Part shown: in pieces, positions 25,396 to 33,645 of the stretch
How the letters are laid out: each line of letters begins with the position of its first letter
Numbering within the stretch: the stretch's first letter is position 1
Source: Deltaproteobacteria bacterium
GTDB taxonomy: Bacteria > Desulfobacterota > Desulfuromonadia > Desulfuromonadales > Geopsychrobacteraceae
Direction: 5' to 3'
Assembly: GCA_024276905.1 (NCBI GenBank)
Contig: JAJRWF010000015.1
Coordinates: 1 to 36,633, forward strand
DNA length: 36,633 nucleotides
Notes under the pieces: generated by a model
Seen by the model: only the letters and a program-made list of their open reading frames with translations
What the model was told of the DNA's origin: nothing
Database searches by the model: none
Program-made: the position numbers and the translations under genes

Positions 25396-26031
25396 TCAGG
25401 TTGAAAGTAATTTTTCGATCCCGCAGAAGCCGAAATAGCCCCCGAACATGATCAAAAACAACGCGCAACTGGCAATCAGGCCACGGTACACCTTGTCGGT
25501 CAATAGCGTCCGGCCACGGCTGACCGCCATTGCGACAAAAGAATACCACAGCAAGTCGGCAAGAATGTGGAAGAAGTAGAACGTGACTCCCCCAAGCCAG
25601 CCACTCTCGATTGTCAGGGTCAGATAACCGATCCCAACTGTCGCCCACCAAAGGGTAAAGTAAGGGTTTGCCAGACTGACCAGGGCCCCGGCAACCAATG
25701 GCGAAACCGCTTCCTGCTCATCCGCAGAAAGGTCCAGGCTTAGTCCGGACAAACTGCGCACCATGCCGTACCCCATCCAGATCAGCATAGTACCACCAAT
25801 CAGGGCAATGAGGGCAAAAACCGGTGGGCGCTGAACCAGTTCAGCCAGGCCGAACAACAGCAGAATCACCAAGGTCGCTTCTAACAAGGCGTGGCCTGCT
25901 ATCAACAGGGGGCCAGCCCGCATGCCGCGTCGCGCCGCTTCACTGATTGTCAGCGTCAACAATGGGCCCGGCATCATGGCACCGGAAAAACCGAGGATCA
26001 ATGATGTTACGGCGATAGCACCGAGGGTCAT
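25396..26031 (-). CDS. LysE/RhtB-family exporter
   Basis: LysE-type proteins export amino acids or related small molecules across the inner membrane. The 211-residue product has about six hydrophobic helices. The family opening GFSGAMMPGPLLTLTISEAARRG is clear, and SLANPYFTLWWATVG matches the second conserved half. The ATG at 26031 is chosen because it overlaps the upstream stop (ATGA) and has GGGAGA before it; a longer frame to 26088 lies within the neighbour. The substrate is unknown. Confidence 0.9.
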   Translation of the reverse strand: MTLGAIAVTSLILGFSGAMMPGPLLTLTISEAARRGMRAGPLLIAGHALLEATLVILLLFGLAELVQRPPVFALIALIGGTMLIWMGYGMVRSLSGLSLDLSADEQEAVSPLVAGALVSLANPYFTLWWATVGIGYLTLTIESGWLGGVTFYFFHILADLLWYSFVAMAVSRGRTLLTDKVYRGLIASCALFLIMFGGYFGFCGIEKLLST

Positions 26032-26336
26032 TCTTTCTCTCCCATGACCGGACCCTGATAGTTTTCTATCCGCCGCGCATAGGGACAATCTGCTGGCAAT
26101 ATTCCTGCAGCGACAACTTCGGGTGTCAACCGCTGACAGTCGGAGCGAGCCTGATCTCGTTGATCATAAACCCGACAAAGACCAGTCTGAAGATCAAGCT
26201 GATCGCAAGGTTTCCGGGTATAGAAAATACGGCCATTGAAATCGATCTTTTCATAGCAGCAGCGCGCACAACGTTCACACAAACTTTCCCACTGTTGCGG
26301 GTCCAGAGTTTCCAGGTTATTTTTCTCATGGCACAT
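26028..26336 (-). CDS. YcgN/YkgJ-type cysteine-cluster protein
   Basis: A 102-residue soluble protein with the cysteine pattern of the UPF0260/YcgN family: WESLCERCARCCYEK, RKPCDQLDLQTGLCRVY, SDCQRLTPE and ILPADCPYA. These Cys probably bind zinc or an iron cluster; the function is not known. It is the first gene of the operon with lysE, the phosphohexomutase and the small protein. The ATG at 26336 has no properly spaced Shine-Dalgarno, and the predicted promoter ends 6 nt before it, so the mRNA may be leaderless. Confidence 0.88.
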   Translation of the reverse strand: MCHEKNNLETLDPQQWESLCERCARCCYEKIDFNGRIFYTRKPCDQLDLQTGLCRVYDQRDQARSDCQRLTPEVVAAGILPADCPYARRIENYQGPVMGEKE

Positions 26337-26342
26337 AACCCC

Positions 26343-26371
26343 AGCCTAAACAATCCGGATCGAAGGGTCAA
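26343..26371 (-). promoter_or_regulatory. Candidate promoter for the ycgN-lysE operon
   Basis: On the minus strand TTGACC (26371-26366) and TAGGCT (26348-26343) are 17 nt apart. Only six bases separate the -10 from the start codon, so transcription would begin at or next to the ATG. Confidence 0.4.
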
Positions 26372-26403
26372 TCAGATCAACCCGCAGAACTGCAAAAAAA
26401 GCA

Positions 26404-26433
26404 TTGACTCAATGGGGGTTTCTTGTGTATTAG
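26404..26433 (+). promoter_or_regulatory. Candidate promoter for the PxxKW gene
   Basis: TTGACT (26404-26409) and TATTAG (26428-26433) are 18 nt apart. The predicted start is near 26440, giving a leader of about 40 nt with GGAGGA before the ATG. Confidence 0.5.
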
Positions 26434-26479
26434 TAGCCGTTCTGTAACGAGACACACAATATCGGAGGAATTAACGATC

Positions 26480-26761
26480 ATGCAGTGCCAAACCGTACTT
26501 GCCGGTACCGAGTGTACTTTCTGGAAAAAAGCTGGTTGCGCCGCTGAGGGCGGCAGCTGTCAGGTTATTGTCGAAGAATGCAATGGCTGCGCACGCATCG
26601 CCAAGGGAAGCATTGGTGACGTCTGCACCTCCTTTCCCAGCCCCACGGCTAAATGGAAAAGCGGTCTCTGCAACTATGCAACACACCGTAAGGTCGACAT
26701 CAAGGTTGATGATATCCGGATCAATCCGCTTAAAGCGGCCAAACGCGCGGCCAAAAAGTAA
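26480..26761 (+). CDS. PxxKW-family cysteine-rich protein
   Basis: A 93-residue protein matching the PxxKW cysteine-rich family found mainly in deltaproteobacteria: MQCQTVLAGTECTFWKKAGC, then ECNGCARI, then SFPSPTAKWKSGLCNYATH, which carries the defining P-x-x-K-W. Eight Cys suggest a bound metal or Fe-S cluster. The C-terminus is basic (KAAKRAAKK). Function is unknown. ATG 26480 is chosen for GGAGGA 9-10 nt upstream. It is a single-gene unit with its own promoter and terminator. Confidence 0.88.
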   Translation: MQCQTVLAGTECTFWKKAGCAAEGGSCQVIVEECNGCARIAKGSIGDVCTSFPSPTAKWKSGLCNYATHRKVDIKVDDIRINPLKAAKRAAKK

Positions 26762-26790
26762 CCCTGATTCATCAGGATCGAAGAGATCAG

Positions 26791-26821
26791 AAAAGGCCGC
26801 CGGTTTACCGGCGGCCTTTTC
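26791..26821 (+). terminator. Terminator after the PxxKW gene
   Basis: AAAAGGCCGCCGG, loop TTTA and CCGGCGGCCTTTT form a perfect 13-bp stem with A and T flanks. It is probably bidirectional and insulates rarD. Confidence 0.85.
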
Positions 26822-26848
26822 TTGTGATTAAATTCAGGCGAGAATCCC

Positions 26849-27778
26849 ATGGCAAACGAACAGAAAATCGGGGTGTTCTATGGTCTGGCCGCCTATCTGC
26901 TCTGGGGCTTCTTTCCGCTCTATTTCAAACAGGTCGCCAGCGTCCCGGCATCCGAGGTTCTGGCTCACCGGATTCTCTGGTCAGCCGTTTTTCTGCTGTC
27001 TCTGGTCTGCCTGCGGCGGCAGCGGCGACAATTGGCGGCTCTGTGCCGGCAACCTCGTCTGTTGATACAGTTGACTGCAACCACACTCCTGATTGCAGTC
27101 AACTGGCTGGTATTTATCTACGCTGTTGCTGCCGGCCATGTATTGCAATCCAGCCTGGGCTATTTCATCAATCCGCTCGTCAGTGCCCTGCTCGGCTTTT
27201 CCTTTCTGGGAGAAAGACTTAACCGCGTTCAATCTTGCAGTTTGCTGCTGGCAACCCTGGGGGTCGCATATCTTACCCTGATACAGGGGAAACCTCCCTG
27301 GATTGCCCTGACCCTGGCATTTTCCTTCGGGCTCTACGGTCTGCTGCGTAAACGGGCTGGTGTCGGACCGACTCTCGGCCTGACCCTCGAAACCTTACTG
27401 TTGGCCCCCATCGCCCTGGTTTATCTGCTCATTCTTGCTCACAAGGGGACACTGAATTTTGCAGCAGGAACAAGGCTGGACCTGTGGCTGCCCCTATCCG
27501 GGGTGGTGACCGCCGTCCCGCTGATCTGGTTCAATGCCGCCGCCAAACGACTGCGTCTGGTAACAATCGGTTTTCTGCAGTACATCACACCGAGTCTGCA
27601 TTTTCTGCTGGCAATTTTTCTTTTCAACGAACCTTTCGACAACTCGCGCCTGATCGGATTTATCCTGGTCTGGAGTGGTCTGCTTCTCTATTCATTCAAC
27701 GCCCTACAACTGGCCCATATAAAAAAGAACGCGCCGGTAAAGACTCAAGCGTTAATTCCAACCGAAAAGCAGCCATAA
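26849..27778 (+). CDS. rarD: EamA-family transporter RarD
   Basis: RarD belongs to the drug/metabolite transporter superfamily (inner membrane, about ten helices in two EamA repeats). The 309-residue product opens GVFYGLAAYLLWGFFPLYFKQ, the RarD signature, and keeps WSAVFL, AVNWLVFIYAV and LGYFINPLVSALLGFSFLGERL. Its substrate is not firmly known; chloramphenicol sensitivity gave the name. ATG 26849 has a weak Shine-Dalgarno (AGGCGAG). Its last 27 bp overlap the convergent lrgB gene. Confidence 0.93.
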   Translation: MANEQKIGVFYGLAAYLLWGFFPLYFKQVASVPASEVLAHRILWSAVFLLSLVCLRRQRRQLAALCRQPRLLIQLTATTLLIAVNWLVFIYAVAAGHVLQSSLGYFINPLVSALLGFSFLGERLNRVQSCSLLLATLGVAYLTLIQGKPPWIALTLAFSFGLYGLLRKRAGVGPTLGLTLETLLLAPIALVYLLILAHKGTLNFAAGTRLDLWLPLSGVVTAVPLIWFNAAAKRLRLVTIGFLQYITPSLHFLLAIFLFNEPFDNSRLIGFILVWSGLLLYSFNALQLAHIKKNAPVKTQALIPTEKQP

Positions 27779-28450
27779 CAAGGGCACCATCATGGCCGTA
27801 GCCAGACCGTTGAGACCGATAGCCAGACCCGAAACAGCACCAGCCAGACGGTCTTCTTCAAGAATTCTGGCCGTCCCTATGCCATGACTGGCGGTGCCGA
27901 TCGCCAGGCCGAGAGACGTTGACTTGCGAATACCGATCAGGCGGCAGAATTCCGGGCCGCAGATCGCCCCCAGACAACCGGTCATCACCACCAGCGCGGC
28001 CGTTAGCGGAACAATACCGCCGATCTGCTCACTGATTCCGATAGCAATCGGGGTTGTCACGGACTTGGGAACCAGAGACCGCACTACCTGAGAACTTCCT
28101 CCCAGCAGCCAGGCGGTTCCGGCCGCAGAAGCAATAGAGGCCAGAGCTCCGGCACAGATCCCGACCAGTATCGGCAGTTTTCTCTGTAATACCTGTTTCC
28201 GCCGTTGCCAGAGCGGCAGTGCCAGCGCAACGACCGATGGTCCGAGCAGAAACAGGATCAGATCTCCGCCCCGGGCGTAATCTGCATAGCTGATCCGACT
28301 GAATTTGAGAATCAGGATAGTGCTACAGATCGCGATAAAAACCGGATTAAGCAGGATAAAACCGCTGCGTCGATAAAGCTTTTCAGCAAGCCAAAAAACG
28401 AACAGGGTCAACACAACGCCAAAAAGTGGAGTTGAAACTAGCTCAGTCAC
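27752..28450 (-). CDS. lrgB: LrgB/CidB-family membrane protein
   Basis: LrgB pairs with LrgA in a membrane system described first as a murein-hydrolase export regulator and in some bacteria and plants as a glycolate or pyruvate transporter. The 232-residue product has about eight hydrophobic helices and the family segments PKSVTTPIAIGISEQIGG and GTASHGIGTARILEED. I chose GTG 28450, 5 nt after GGAGG and overlapping the lrgA stop by 8 bp; a TTG at 28462 is possible. Transport substrate unknown. Confidence 0.92.
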   Translation of the reverse strand: MTELVSTPLFGVVLTLFVFWLAEKLYRRSGFILLNPVFIAICSTILILKFSRISYADYARGGDLILFLLGPSVVALALPLWQRRKQVLQRKLPILVGICAGALASIASAAGTAWLLGGSSQVVRSLVPKSVTTPIAIGISEQIGGIVPLTAALVVMTGCLGAICGPEFCRLIGIRKSTSLGLAIGTASHGIGTARILEEDRLAGAVSGLAIGLNGLATAMMVPLLWLLFGWN

Positions 28451-28784
28451 CCTCACCTCCAAGCAACTGCTCGGCCCAGCCGGTTACCGCCATGACAACA
28501 AAAGTACTGATGACCGTTCCGACGACAATCGGCAACCACTCCCTGGCAATCAGGTCAAAATAGAGCATCACACCGACCCCGGCCGGGACAAAGAAAAGGG
28601 CCAGATATTTAAGGAGCAATTCCCCGGCCTCGGTGATCGATTCTTCTCGAACCAGCCCCAGCGACAGCGAGAGCAGAAGCAGAGCCATACCGATCACATT
28701 ACCCGGAACCGGCAACCCAAGAAACCGCACCAGAAGTTCGCCTGTAAATTGAAATCCGAACAGCAGAACAAGTCCCTGAAGCAC
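28443..28784 (-). CDS. lrgA: LrgA/CidA-family holin-like protein
   Basis: The 113-residue product has four predicted membrane helices. It shows the family core: GFQFTGELLVRFLGLPVPGNVIGMALLLLSL and FFVPAGVGVMLYFDLI. It is expected to work with LrgB, whose gene overlaps it. GTG 28784 is preceded by AGGAG at 7 nt. It lies 43 bp after the TPR gene and is probably in one operon with the glyoxalase and TPR genes. Confidence 0.92.
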   Translation of the reverse strand: MLQGLVLLFGFQFTGELLVRFLGLPVPGNVIGMALLLLSLSLGLVREESITEAGELLLKYLALFFVPAGVGVMLYFDLIAREWLPIVVGTVISTFVVMAVTGWAEQLLGGEGD

Positions 28785-28827
28785 AAACTCTCTCCTCTCT
28801 CAAATGAGTCATTCACCACTGGCCCGA

Positions 28828-29607
28828 TCAGGATTTGAGCCCCTCGATGACAGCAGCAACCTCGTCACGAATTTGCTTGGCAGCGGGATCTTTTTCCAGG
28901 GCAATGAACTGCTGAAGCCAGTCAACTGCTTCTTCATTGCGGTCCTGATCCAGACAGATATTCCCCAGAGCCAGACAGGCAAAAGTCAGTCCTGGATCGA
29001 ATTCAAGCGCCTGTCGGCAATGCTTTTCGGCATGTTCCAACTCATCACAGTCATAATAGAATTCCCCAAGGTTCAAATGCGCCTGTGCATCCCCGGGCTC
29101 AAGCTCCAGAACTTTGCGATAACAGCTCAGAGCCTCTTCCTCCTGACCCTGGACGGCACAGATATCACCCAGAGCATTAAGAGCAAAGGTCGATTCAGGA
29201 TTCACCTCTAACGCACTGCGGCAGGCCTTCTCCGCCTTTTTCGGATCTTCCAGGGCAATGAAAACCAGGGATTGACTGACCCAGGCGTCATCTTCAGCGG
29301 GATCAATCTCAACGATCCGTCGGTAACAGTCCAGAGCATCGGCATAATCACCGATTTCAAACAACAAATCCCCCAAAGTGTACATCAGGTCGATATTTTC
29401 AGGATCATTCTTGCGCGCTCTGCGCAGACAGTTTAAGGCATCTTGTGACCGACCATCTTCGACCAGGGCCTCCCCCAGCAACAGGCATAGCTCCGGACTG
29501 TCAGCACAGATTTTTTCCGCTTCGCGCAACAACTTCAGTGCCTGCGTGAACTCTCCTTCCTCAAGCAAACGTTTCCCCTGACCCAGCAATTCATTCAGAC
29601 GATCCAT
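28828..29607 (-). CDS. Tetratricopeptide-repeat protein
   Basis: A 259-residue protein made almost wholly of about seven TPR units of 34 residues (for example ALSCYRKVLELEPGDAQAHL and ALDCYRRIVEIDPAEDDAW). No signal peptide or membrane helix is seen, so it is probably a cytoplasmic scaffold for protein contacts. It is acidic overall. The start lies 3 bp beyond the glyoxalase stop, so the two are co-translated. The partner protein is unknown. Confidence 0.88.
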   Translation of the reverse strand: MDRLNELLGQGKRLLEEGEFTQALKLLREAEKICADSPELCLLLGEALVEDGRSQDALNCLRRARKNDPENIDLMYTLGDLLFEIGDYADALDCYRRIVEIDPAEDDAWVSQSLVFIALEDPKKAEKACRSALEVNPESTFALNALGDICAVQGQEEEALSCYRKVLELEPGDAQAHLNLGEFYYDCDELEHAEKHCRQALEFDPGLTFACLALGNICLDQDRNEEAVDWLQQFIALEKDPAAKQIRDEVAAVIEGLKS

Positions 29608-29610
29608 CGT

Positions 29611-30012
29611 TCAGCCCTCCAGTTCGGTAGCAGTTCGCCGTACAACCTCAACCCTGAACCCGTCGGGATCGGTCACAAAATAGAACATTCCCTTGCCAGC
29701 CGTCAGCCCCTTGATCGGAGTGGGGTCCAGGCCAAGTTCCTTGTGGCGCTGATGTGACCCTTCAAGATCTTCAACCCCGACAGCCAGATGCGAGTAACCA
29801 TCACCCATGGAATAGGCTGCTTGCTGATCATAGTTATAGGTCAACTCAAGCTCAAACGGCAGTCCCGGACAGACAAGGTAACTGAGAGTAAATCGTGCTT
29901 CGGGAAAATCCTTTTTGCGTCCGACCTCAAACCCGAATGCCTGCTGATAGAAATCTTCAGCAGCTTGCAGATTGCGGACACGATAGCAGATATGGATCAT
30001 TGGATAGGTCAT
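29611..30012 (-). CDS. VOC-superfamily protein, glyoxalase I-like
   Basis: The 133-residue product has the two beta-alpha-beta modules of the VOC fold. Metal ligands of glyoxalase I appear in place: His in MIHICYRVRN, Glu in ELELTYNYD, His in GYSHLAVGV and Glu in FRVEVVRR. It may be lactoylglutathione lyase (GloA), which detoxifies methylglyoxal. ATG 30012 is chosen because AAGGAG lies 6 nt upstream; a frame from 30036 adds eight residues. It is the first gene of the lrgAB operon. Confidence 0.85.
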   Translation of the reverse strand: MTYPMIHICYRVRNLQAAEDFYQQAFGFEVGRKKDFPEARFTLSYLVCPGLPFELELTYNYDQQAAYSMGDGYSHLAVGVEDLEGSHQRHKELGLDPTPIKGLTAGKGMFYFVTDPDGFRVEVVRRTATELEG

Positions 30013-30050
30013 TCTGTTCTCCTTTTCAAAATTCATTGAACAACTGCCGA

Positions 30051-30079
30051 TTGACAGCTTGCGGCTGCCTGATTATAGT
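30051..30079 (+). promoter_or_regulatory. Near-consensus sigma70 promoter for lpxH, overlapping a reverse -10
   Basis: A perfect TTGACA (30051-30056) and TATAGT (30074-30079) are 17 nt apart. The -10 ends 8 nt before the lpxH ATG, so the transcript would be leaderless or nearly so. On the minus strand the same bases give a perfect TATAAT (30077-30072) facing the glyoxalase gene, with a weak -35. Confidence 0.65.
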
Positions 30080-30087
30080 TGGCGGCC

Positions 30088-30795
30088 ATGAGAGCCATCT
30101 TTATTGCCGACGCCCACTTACGTCATCCTGAAGACAACAATTACACCCGTCTGCTCGAATTCCTCGATCAGCAACAGGGCAAACTCGACGCGCTTTTTCT
30201 GCTTGGCGATATTTTCGAATTCTGGGTCGGTTATCGCCACAGTGTTTTTTCAGAGCACCTGCCGTTGCTCAGTCGGCTGCAGCAACTTGCCGACCGGGGC
30301 TGTCGCCTCTTCTATGTCGAAGGAAACCATGATTTCAACCTTGGTGATTTTTTTACCAGGGCATTGAACTGTACGGTTGTCACCGATCAGCAGATCATCG
30401 ACTGGGACCAGAAGAATATCTTCATCTGTCACGGCGATCTGGCTGATTCGCGCGCAAAGAGCTATCGCCTGCTTCGAACCTTCTGGCGCAGTTCATTCCT
30501 GAAAATAATTGCCAAAATTGTCCCGCCGGATGCCACCTGGCGCATTGGAAATTTTCTTTGCGACCTGAGTCGCAAAAAAATACGCCGCCTCCATGACCCC
30601 TCTCCCATCCTGCTCCCCTACGCAAAACAGGCGCTGGACCAAGGTGCGGACAGTTTTGTCTGCGGGCATTTCCACTACCCCCTGCGGACAGATATTGAAG
30701 GATTCCCGGTTGTCGCTCTGGGGGACTGGATCGGACAATTCTCCTACCTGGAATTGATCGACGGCAATTTTGAACTGAAATCTTTTCAATCCTGA
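30088..30795 (+). CDS. lpxH: UDP-2,3-diacylglucosamine diphosphatase
   Basis: LpxH cleaves UDP-2,3-diacylglucosamine to lipid X in lipid A synthesis at the inner membrane face. The 235-residue product is a calcineurin-type metallophosphoesterase with DAH (near residue 8), GDIFEFW, EGNHDF, CHGD and GHFHYP in order, matching LpxH. The ATG at 30088 begins MRAIFIADAH; a TTG at 30079 is less likely. There is no Shine-Dalgarno. The 3' end overlaps the convergent yihY gene by 10 bp. The presence of lpxH supports a Gram-negative envelope with lipid A. Confidence 0.92.
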   Translation: MRAIFIADAHLRHPEDNNYTRLLEFLDQQQGKLDALFLLGDIFEFWVGYRHSVFSEHLPLLSRLQQLADRGCRLFYVEGNHDFNLGDFFTRALNCTVVTDQQIIDWDQKNIFICHGDLADSRAKSYRLLRTFWRSSFLKIIAKIVPPDATWRIGNFLCDLSRKKIRRLHDPSPILLPYAKQALDQGADSFVCGHFHYPLRTDIEGFPVVALGDWIGQFSYLELIDGNFELKSFQS

Positions 30796-32159
30796 TCATC
30801 CTCAGCAATCTGTGGTGACTGCCCGCATTGATCAACCAGTGACTTCAAACTCATCTCGCCGAGGGTCTCGCTGCCACCGGCAGAAAAACGCGCCAGAGCG
30901 TCACAGGCAATAGAGACTTCAAGTCTGTCACTCAGATGCAGAGTCTCCTCTCCCTGACTACGAAGCCCATCCAGAATCCCGGCGACAGGCATTGATTCTG
31001 CCGCCCGCCCGAGTTGGTACCGTCTGCGGTTGGTGCTGCGCACGCAGATCTCGGTCACATAACCGAGGCTGAGAAGTTCCAGCAGAACATGACCGCAAAG
31101 ACGCGGCGGAATTCCCAGTTGCATTGCCAGGCGTTCCTTCCCCAGTGGTTTTTCCGCGCGGTAAAAACGTCCGGCCAGAACCACCAGCACAATCAGCGCA
31201 ACCCGTTCATAGCTGTGACGACTGACCTCCGAGCCGTGCAGATCGCGCCCGCCGGTCTGCAGATTCTGCCGGGCATAGGTAAACTCAAGCCCGAGAAGAA
31301 CGATATTCCAGGAGATACACACCCAGATCATGAAGATCGGCAGTGCCGCCATGGTGCCATAAATTGCGTTGTACTTTGCTACCCCGACCTGAAAATTGAC
31401 ATAACTCCACTGAGCCAGCTGCCAGAGAGTCCCACCGAGAATTCCACCGGCAATCGCCGCCGGCCACTCAACCCGGGTATTGGACATGAAAACATAGATG
31501 ATCGCAAAGGCAATCCACATCAGCAGATAGGGGCCCATCTTGAACAGGGTCAGGATCAGACTGCCGACCACATCCATGTCGATCAAGCGCTGAACCAGCT
31601 GGTTGCTGGTCAGTGAAGAGGTCATCGACATGGCCGAAATCAACAACACCGGTCCAACCATCAGCACCGACAGATAGTCGGAAAAACGCCTTATCAACGG
31701 CCGCATCCCCTTGACGCCCCAGACATGATTGAAACTGTCTTCGATATTCGACAACAGGGAAATAACCGCAATCAGAAGAAAAAGCAGCCCGAAAACTCCG
31801 AGCTTACCGACCTGAGTATTGTCTACATAGGTCAAGATGGAGGCAACAACTTCCTGCGAACCGACATTCAGCTTTTCAAGGATCAGAGGTTCCAGGGAAT
31901 TCTGGACCCCGAACGCCTTCAACAGGGCAAAGGTCAGGGCCAGCATCGGGACAATCGCCAGCAGGGATGAATACGTCAGTGCCGAGGCCCGCAACATACA
32001 GCGATCCTGCAGAAAGTCGTGAATAACCAGCACCGCAGTCTGTACCTGACGCAGCAAAAAGGCCTGTGCCAGATTAAGTTGACGCGGGTCCTGCTCCCAA
32101 AGCAGACGATGCCAGCCGTTTTTCAGTTGTATGATACGACTTTCGGTCGTTTTCGACAT
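30786..32159 (-). CDS. YihY/BrkB-family membrane protein with C-terminal winged-helix-like domain
   Basis: The 457-residue product has about six membrane helices and the family segments RASALTYSSLLAIVPMLAL, FNHVWGVKGMRPLIRR and YNAIYGTMAALPIFMIWV. BrkB was once called a ribonuclease (RNase BN) but that label is discounted. A cytoplasmic C-terminal part (about 300-457) includes GKERLAMQLGIPPRLCGHVLLELLSLGYV, which looks like a winged helix, then a polar tail. ATG 32159 is picked for the GGGGG some 10 nt before it; starts at 32177 or 32183 are possible. Function is unknown. Confidence 0.88.
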   Translation of the reverse strand: MSKTTESRIIQLKNGWHRLLWEQDPRQLNLAQAFLLRQVQTAVLVIHDFLQDRCMLRASALTYSSLLAIVPMLALTFALLKAFGVQNSLEPLILEKLNVGSQEVVASILTYVDNTQVGKLGVFGLLFLLIAVISLLSNIEDSFNHVWGVKGMRPLIRRFSDYLSVLMVGPVLLISAMSMTSSLTSNQLVQRLIDMDVVGSLILTLFKMGPYLLMWIAFAIIYVFMSNTRVEWPAAIAGGILGGTLWQLAQWSYVNFQVGVAKYNAIYGTMAALPIFMIWVCISWNIVLLGLEFTYARQNLQTGGRDLHGSEVSRHSYERVALIVLVVLAGRFYRAEKPLGKERLAMQLGIPPRLCGHVLLELLSLGYVTEICVRSTNRRRYQLGRAAESMPVAGILDGLRSQGEETLHLSDRLEVSIACDALARFSAGGSETLGEMSLKSLVDQCGQSPQIAEDDQD

Positions 32160-32220
32160 AAGCAGAACATCCCCCATCAGCAAAAATCAGGGTTACAACA
32201 AGAAAAACTGAACCCGAAAA

Positions 32221-33645
32221 TTATTCCAGACCCAGATCAACGTTTTCAACCTGCATATCCAGGGCCGCCGCCGGATCTTGTTCAAATTCATTGCGCCGCC
32301 CGACCAGGACGATCTGCAGTTTGTCCGGATGAAGATATTTTTTAGACACCCGCTGAACATCGGCCACCGTCACTGCCGCAATTTTCTGTCTGTAGGTCTG
32401 CATATAATCGGGGGGATAATCATAAAAATCCAGCCGCAACTGTCGGGTGACGATTGAATGGCTGTTGTTAAAGGCAAAGACAAAACTATTGATCAGACTC
32501 TCTTTAGCAACCCTCAATTCATCCTTGGAAACCGGTTTTTCAGTCAATTCCAGCATTTGTGCGCGCATCAGACTGACAACCTCAAGAGTCGAATCGCATT
32601 TGGTTTCACATTTGGCAATAAAAAGCTCCGGCAGCTTCCGGCCGATCTGAAAATAGGAGTAAACCGAATATGCCAGCCCGCGGTTGGAGCGGATTTCACG
32701 CATCATCCGGCTGTTGAATCCCCCGCCACCGAGAATATAGTTGGCAACCTTGAGTGCCATCATATCAGGATTGTTTTTGTCGATCCCGGGTTGCCCGATC
32801 ATGATCGTCGTCTGCGGAATATCTTTATCGGCAATCGACACCTTGCCGTTTTCCGGTTGCTCAGGAAGTGCGGGAGGTTCAAGGTCGGGCAGTTCTGATG
32901 CCTGCCAGTCACCAAGTGTCTGTGTCAGCAAGGTTTTCAACTCATCGAGATCAACATCACCGGAAACGGCAAGCGACAGATTGTTCGGCTGAAAATAGAT
33001 CTGATGCTGGGAGATAAGGTCACTGCGTTCGATACTTGCCAGGGTCGCGGACCCGGGCGTGCGCCCAAAGGGGTGATTACGGTAGATCGACTGGGCTAAC
33101 GTTCTCCCGGCAATCGAACGCGGATCATCATTGCGCCGTCGGACCCCTTCGATCAACCCCTGTCGAGATATTTCCAGCCGCTGCTGATCAAATCGCGGGC
33201 GGCGTACAATATCCGCCAGGATATTAAACCCTTGAATCAGATCCTGACGCCGCATCGACATCTCAATTGAATAGGCATAAGAACTGCTGCTGACGGATAG
33301 TTTGGCCGCCATGTTGTCGAGAGTTTCTTCCAACTGCTGCGGCGAGCGCTCCCCGGCTCCGCCGGACTGCAGACTGGCAGCAAACAGGCTGGAAAGCCCC
33401 GTTTTGCCGACTGGATCAAAAATCGACCCGCCACCGATCATGATTGTCACTTCGACCAGCGGAATATCGTGATCCTCTTTGAGATATATTTCAATGCCAT
33501 TGTTGAGAGCAGCACGCTTTATCTGGGGAAACTCAAACTGCAATTCTGGAAAATTCAACTGATCCGGCCGAACCACCTGGCTGAAAATTTGTGGACTACA
33601 GGCAGTAACTCCGAGGATAAAAACGGTCAAAAGAATCGCTCTCAC
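32221..33645 (-). CDS. M16 peptidase-like lipoprotein lacking the zinc site
   Basis: A 474-residue protein of the M16 fold. The N-terminus has a signal ending in a lipobox-like VTAC (Cys16), so it is probably a lipoprotein. Where M16 enzymes have HxxEH, this one has GLSSLFAASL, so zinc is not bound. The C-terminal half keeps the R/Y substrate-contact motif SNRGLAYSVYSYF and GGGGFNSRMMREIRS. Thus it resembles the non-catalytic subunit of bacterial two-chain M16 proteases. GTG 33645 shares one base with the upstream stop (TAGTG), with GGAGG 7 nt before it. Confidence 0.88.
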   Translation of the reverse strand: MRAILLTVFILGVTACSPQIFSQVVRPDQLNFPELQFEFPQIKRAALNNGIEIYLKEDHDIPLVEVTIMIGGGSIFDPVGKTGLSSLFAASLQSGGAGERSPQQLEETLDNMAAKLSVSSSSYAYSIEMSMRRQDLIQGFNILADIVRRPRFDQQRLEISRQGLIEGVRRRNDDPRSIAGRTLAQSIYRNHPFGRTPGSATLASIERSDLISQHQIYFQPNNLSLAVSGDVDLDELKTLLTQTLGDWQASELPDLEPPALPEQPENGKVSIADKDIPQTTIMIGQPGIDKNNPDMMALKVANYILGGGGFNSRMMREIRSNRGLAYSVYSYFQIGRKLPELFIAKCETKCDSTLEVVSLMRAQMLELTEKPVSKDELRVAKESLINSFVFAFNNSHSIVTRQLRLDFYDYPPDYMQTYRQKIAAVTVADVQRVSKKYLHPDKLQIVLVGRRNEFEQDPAAALDMQVENVDLGLE

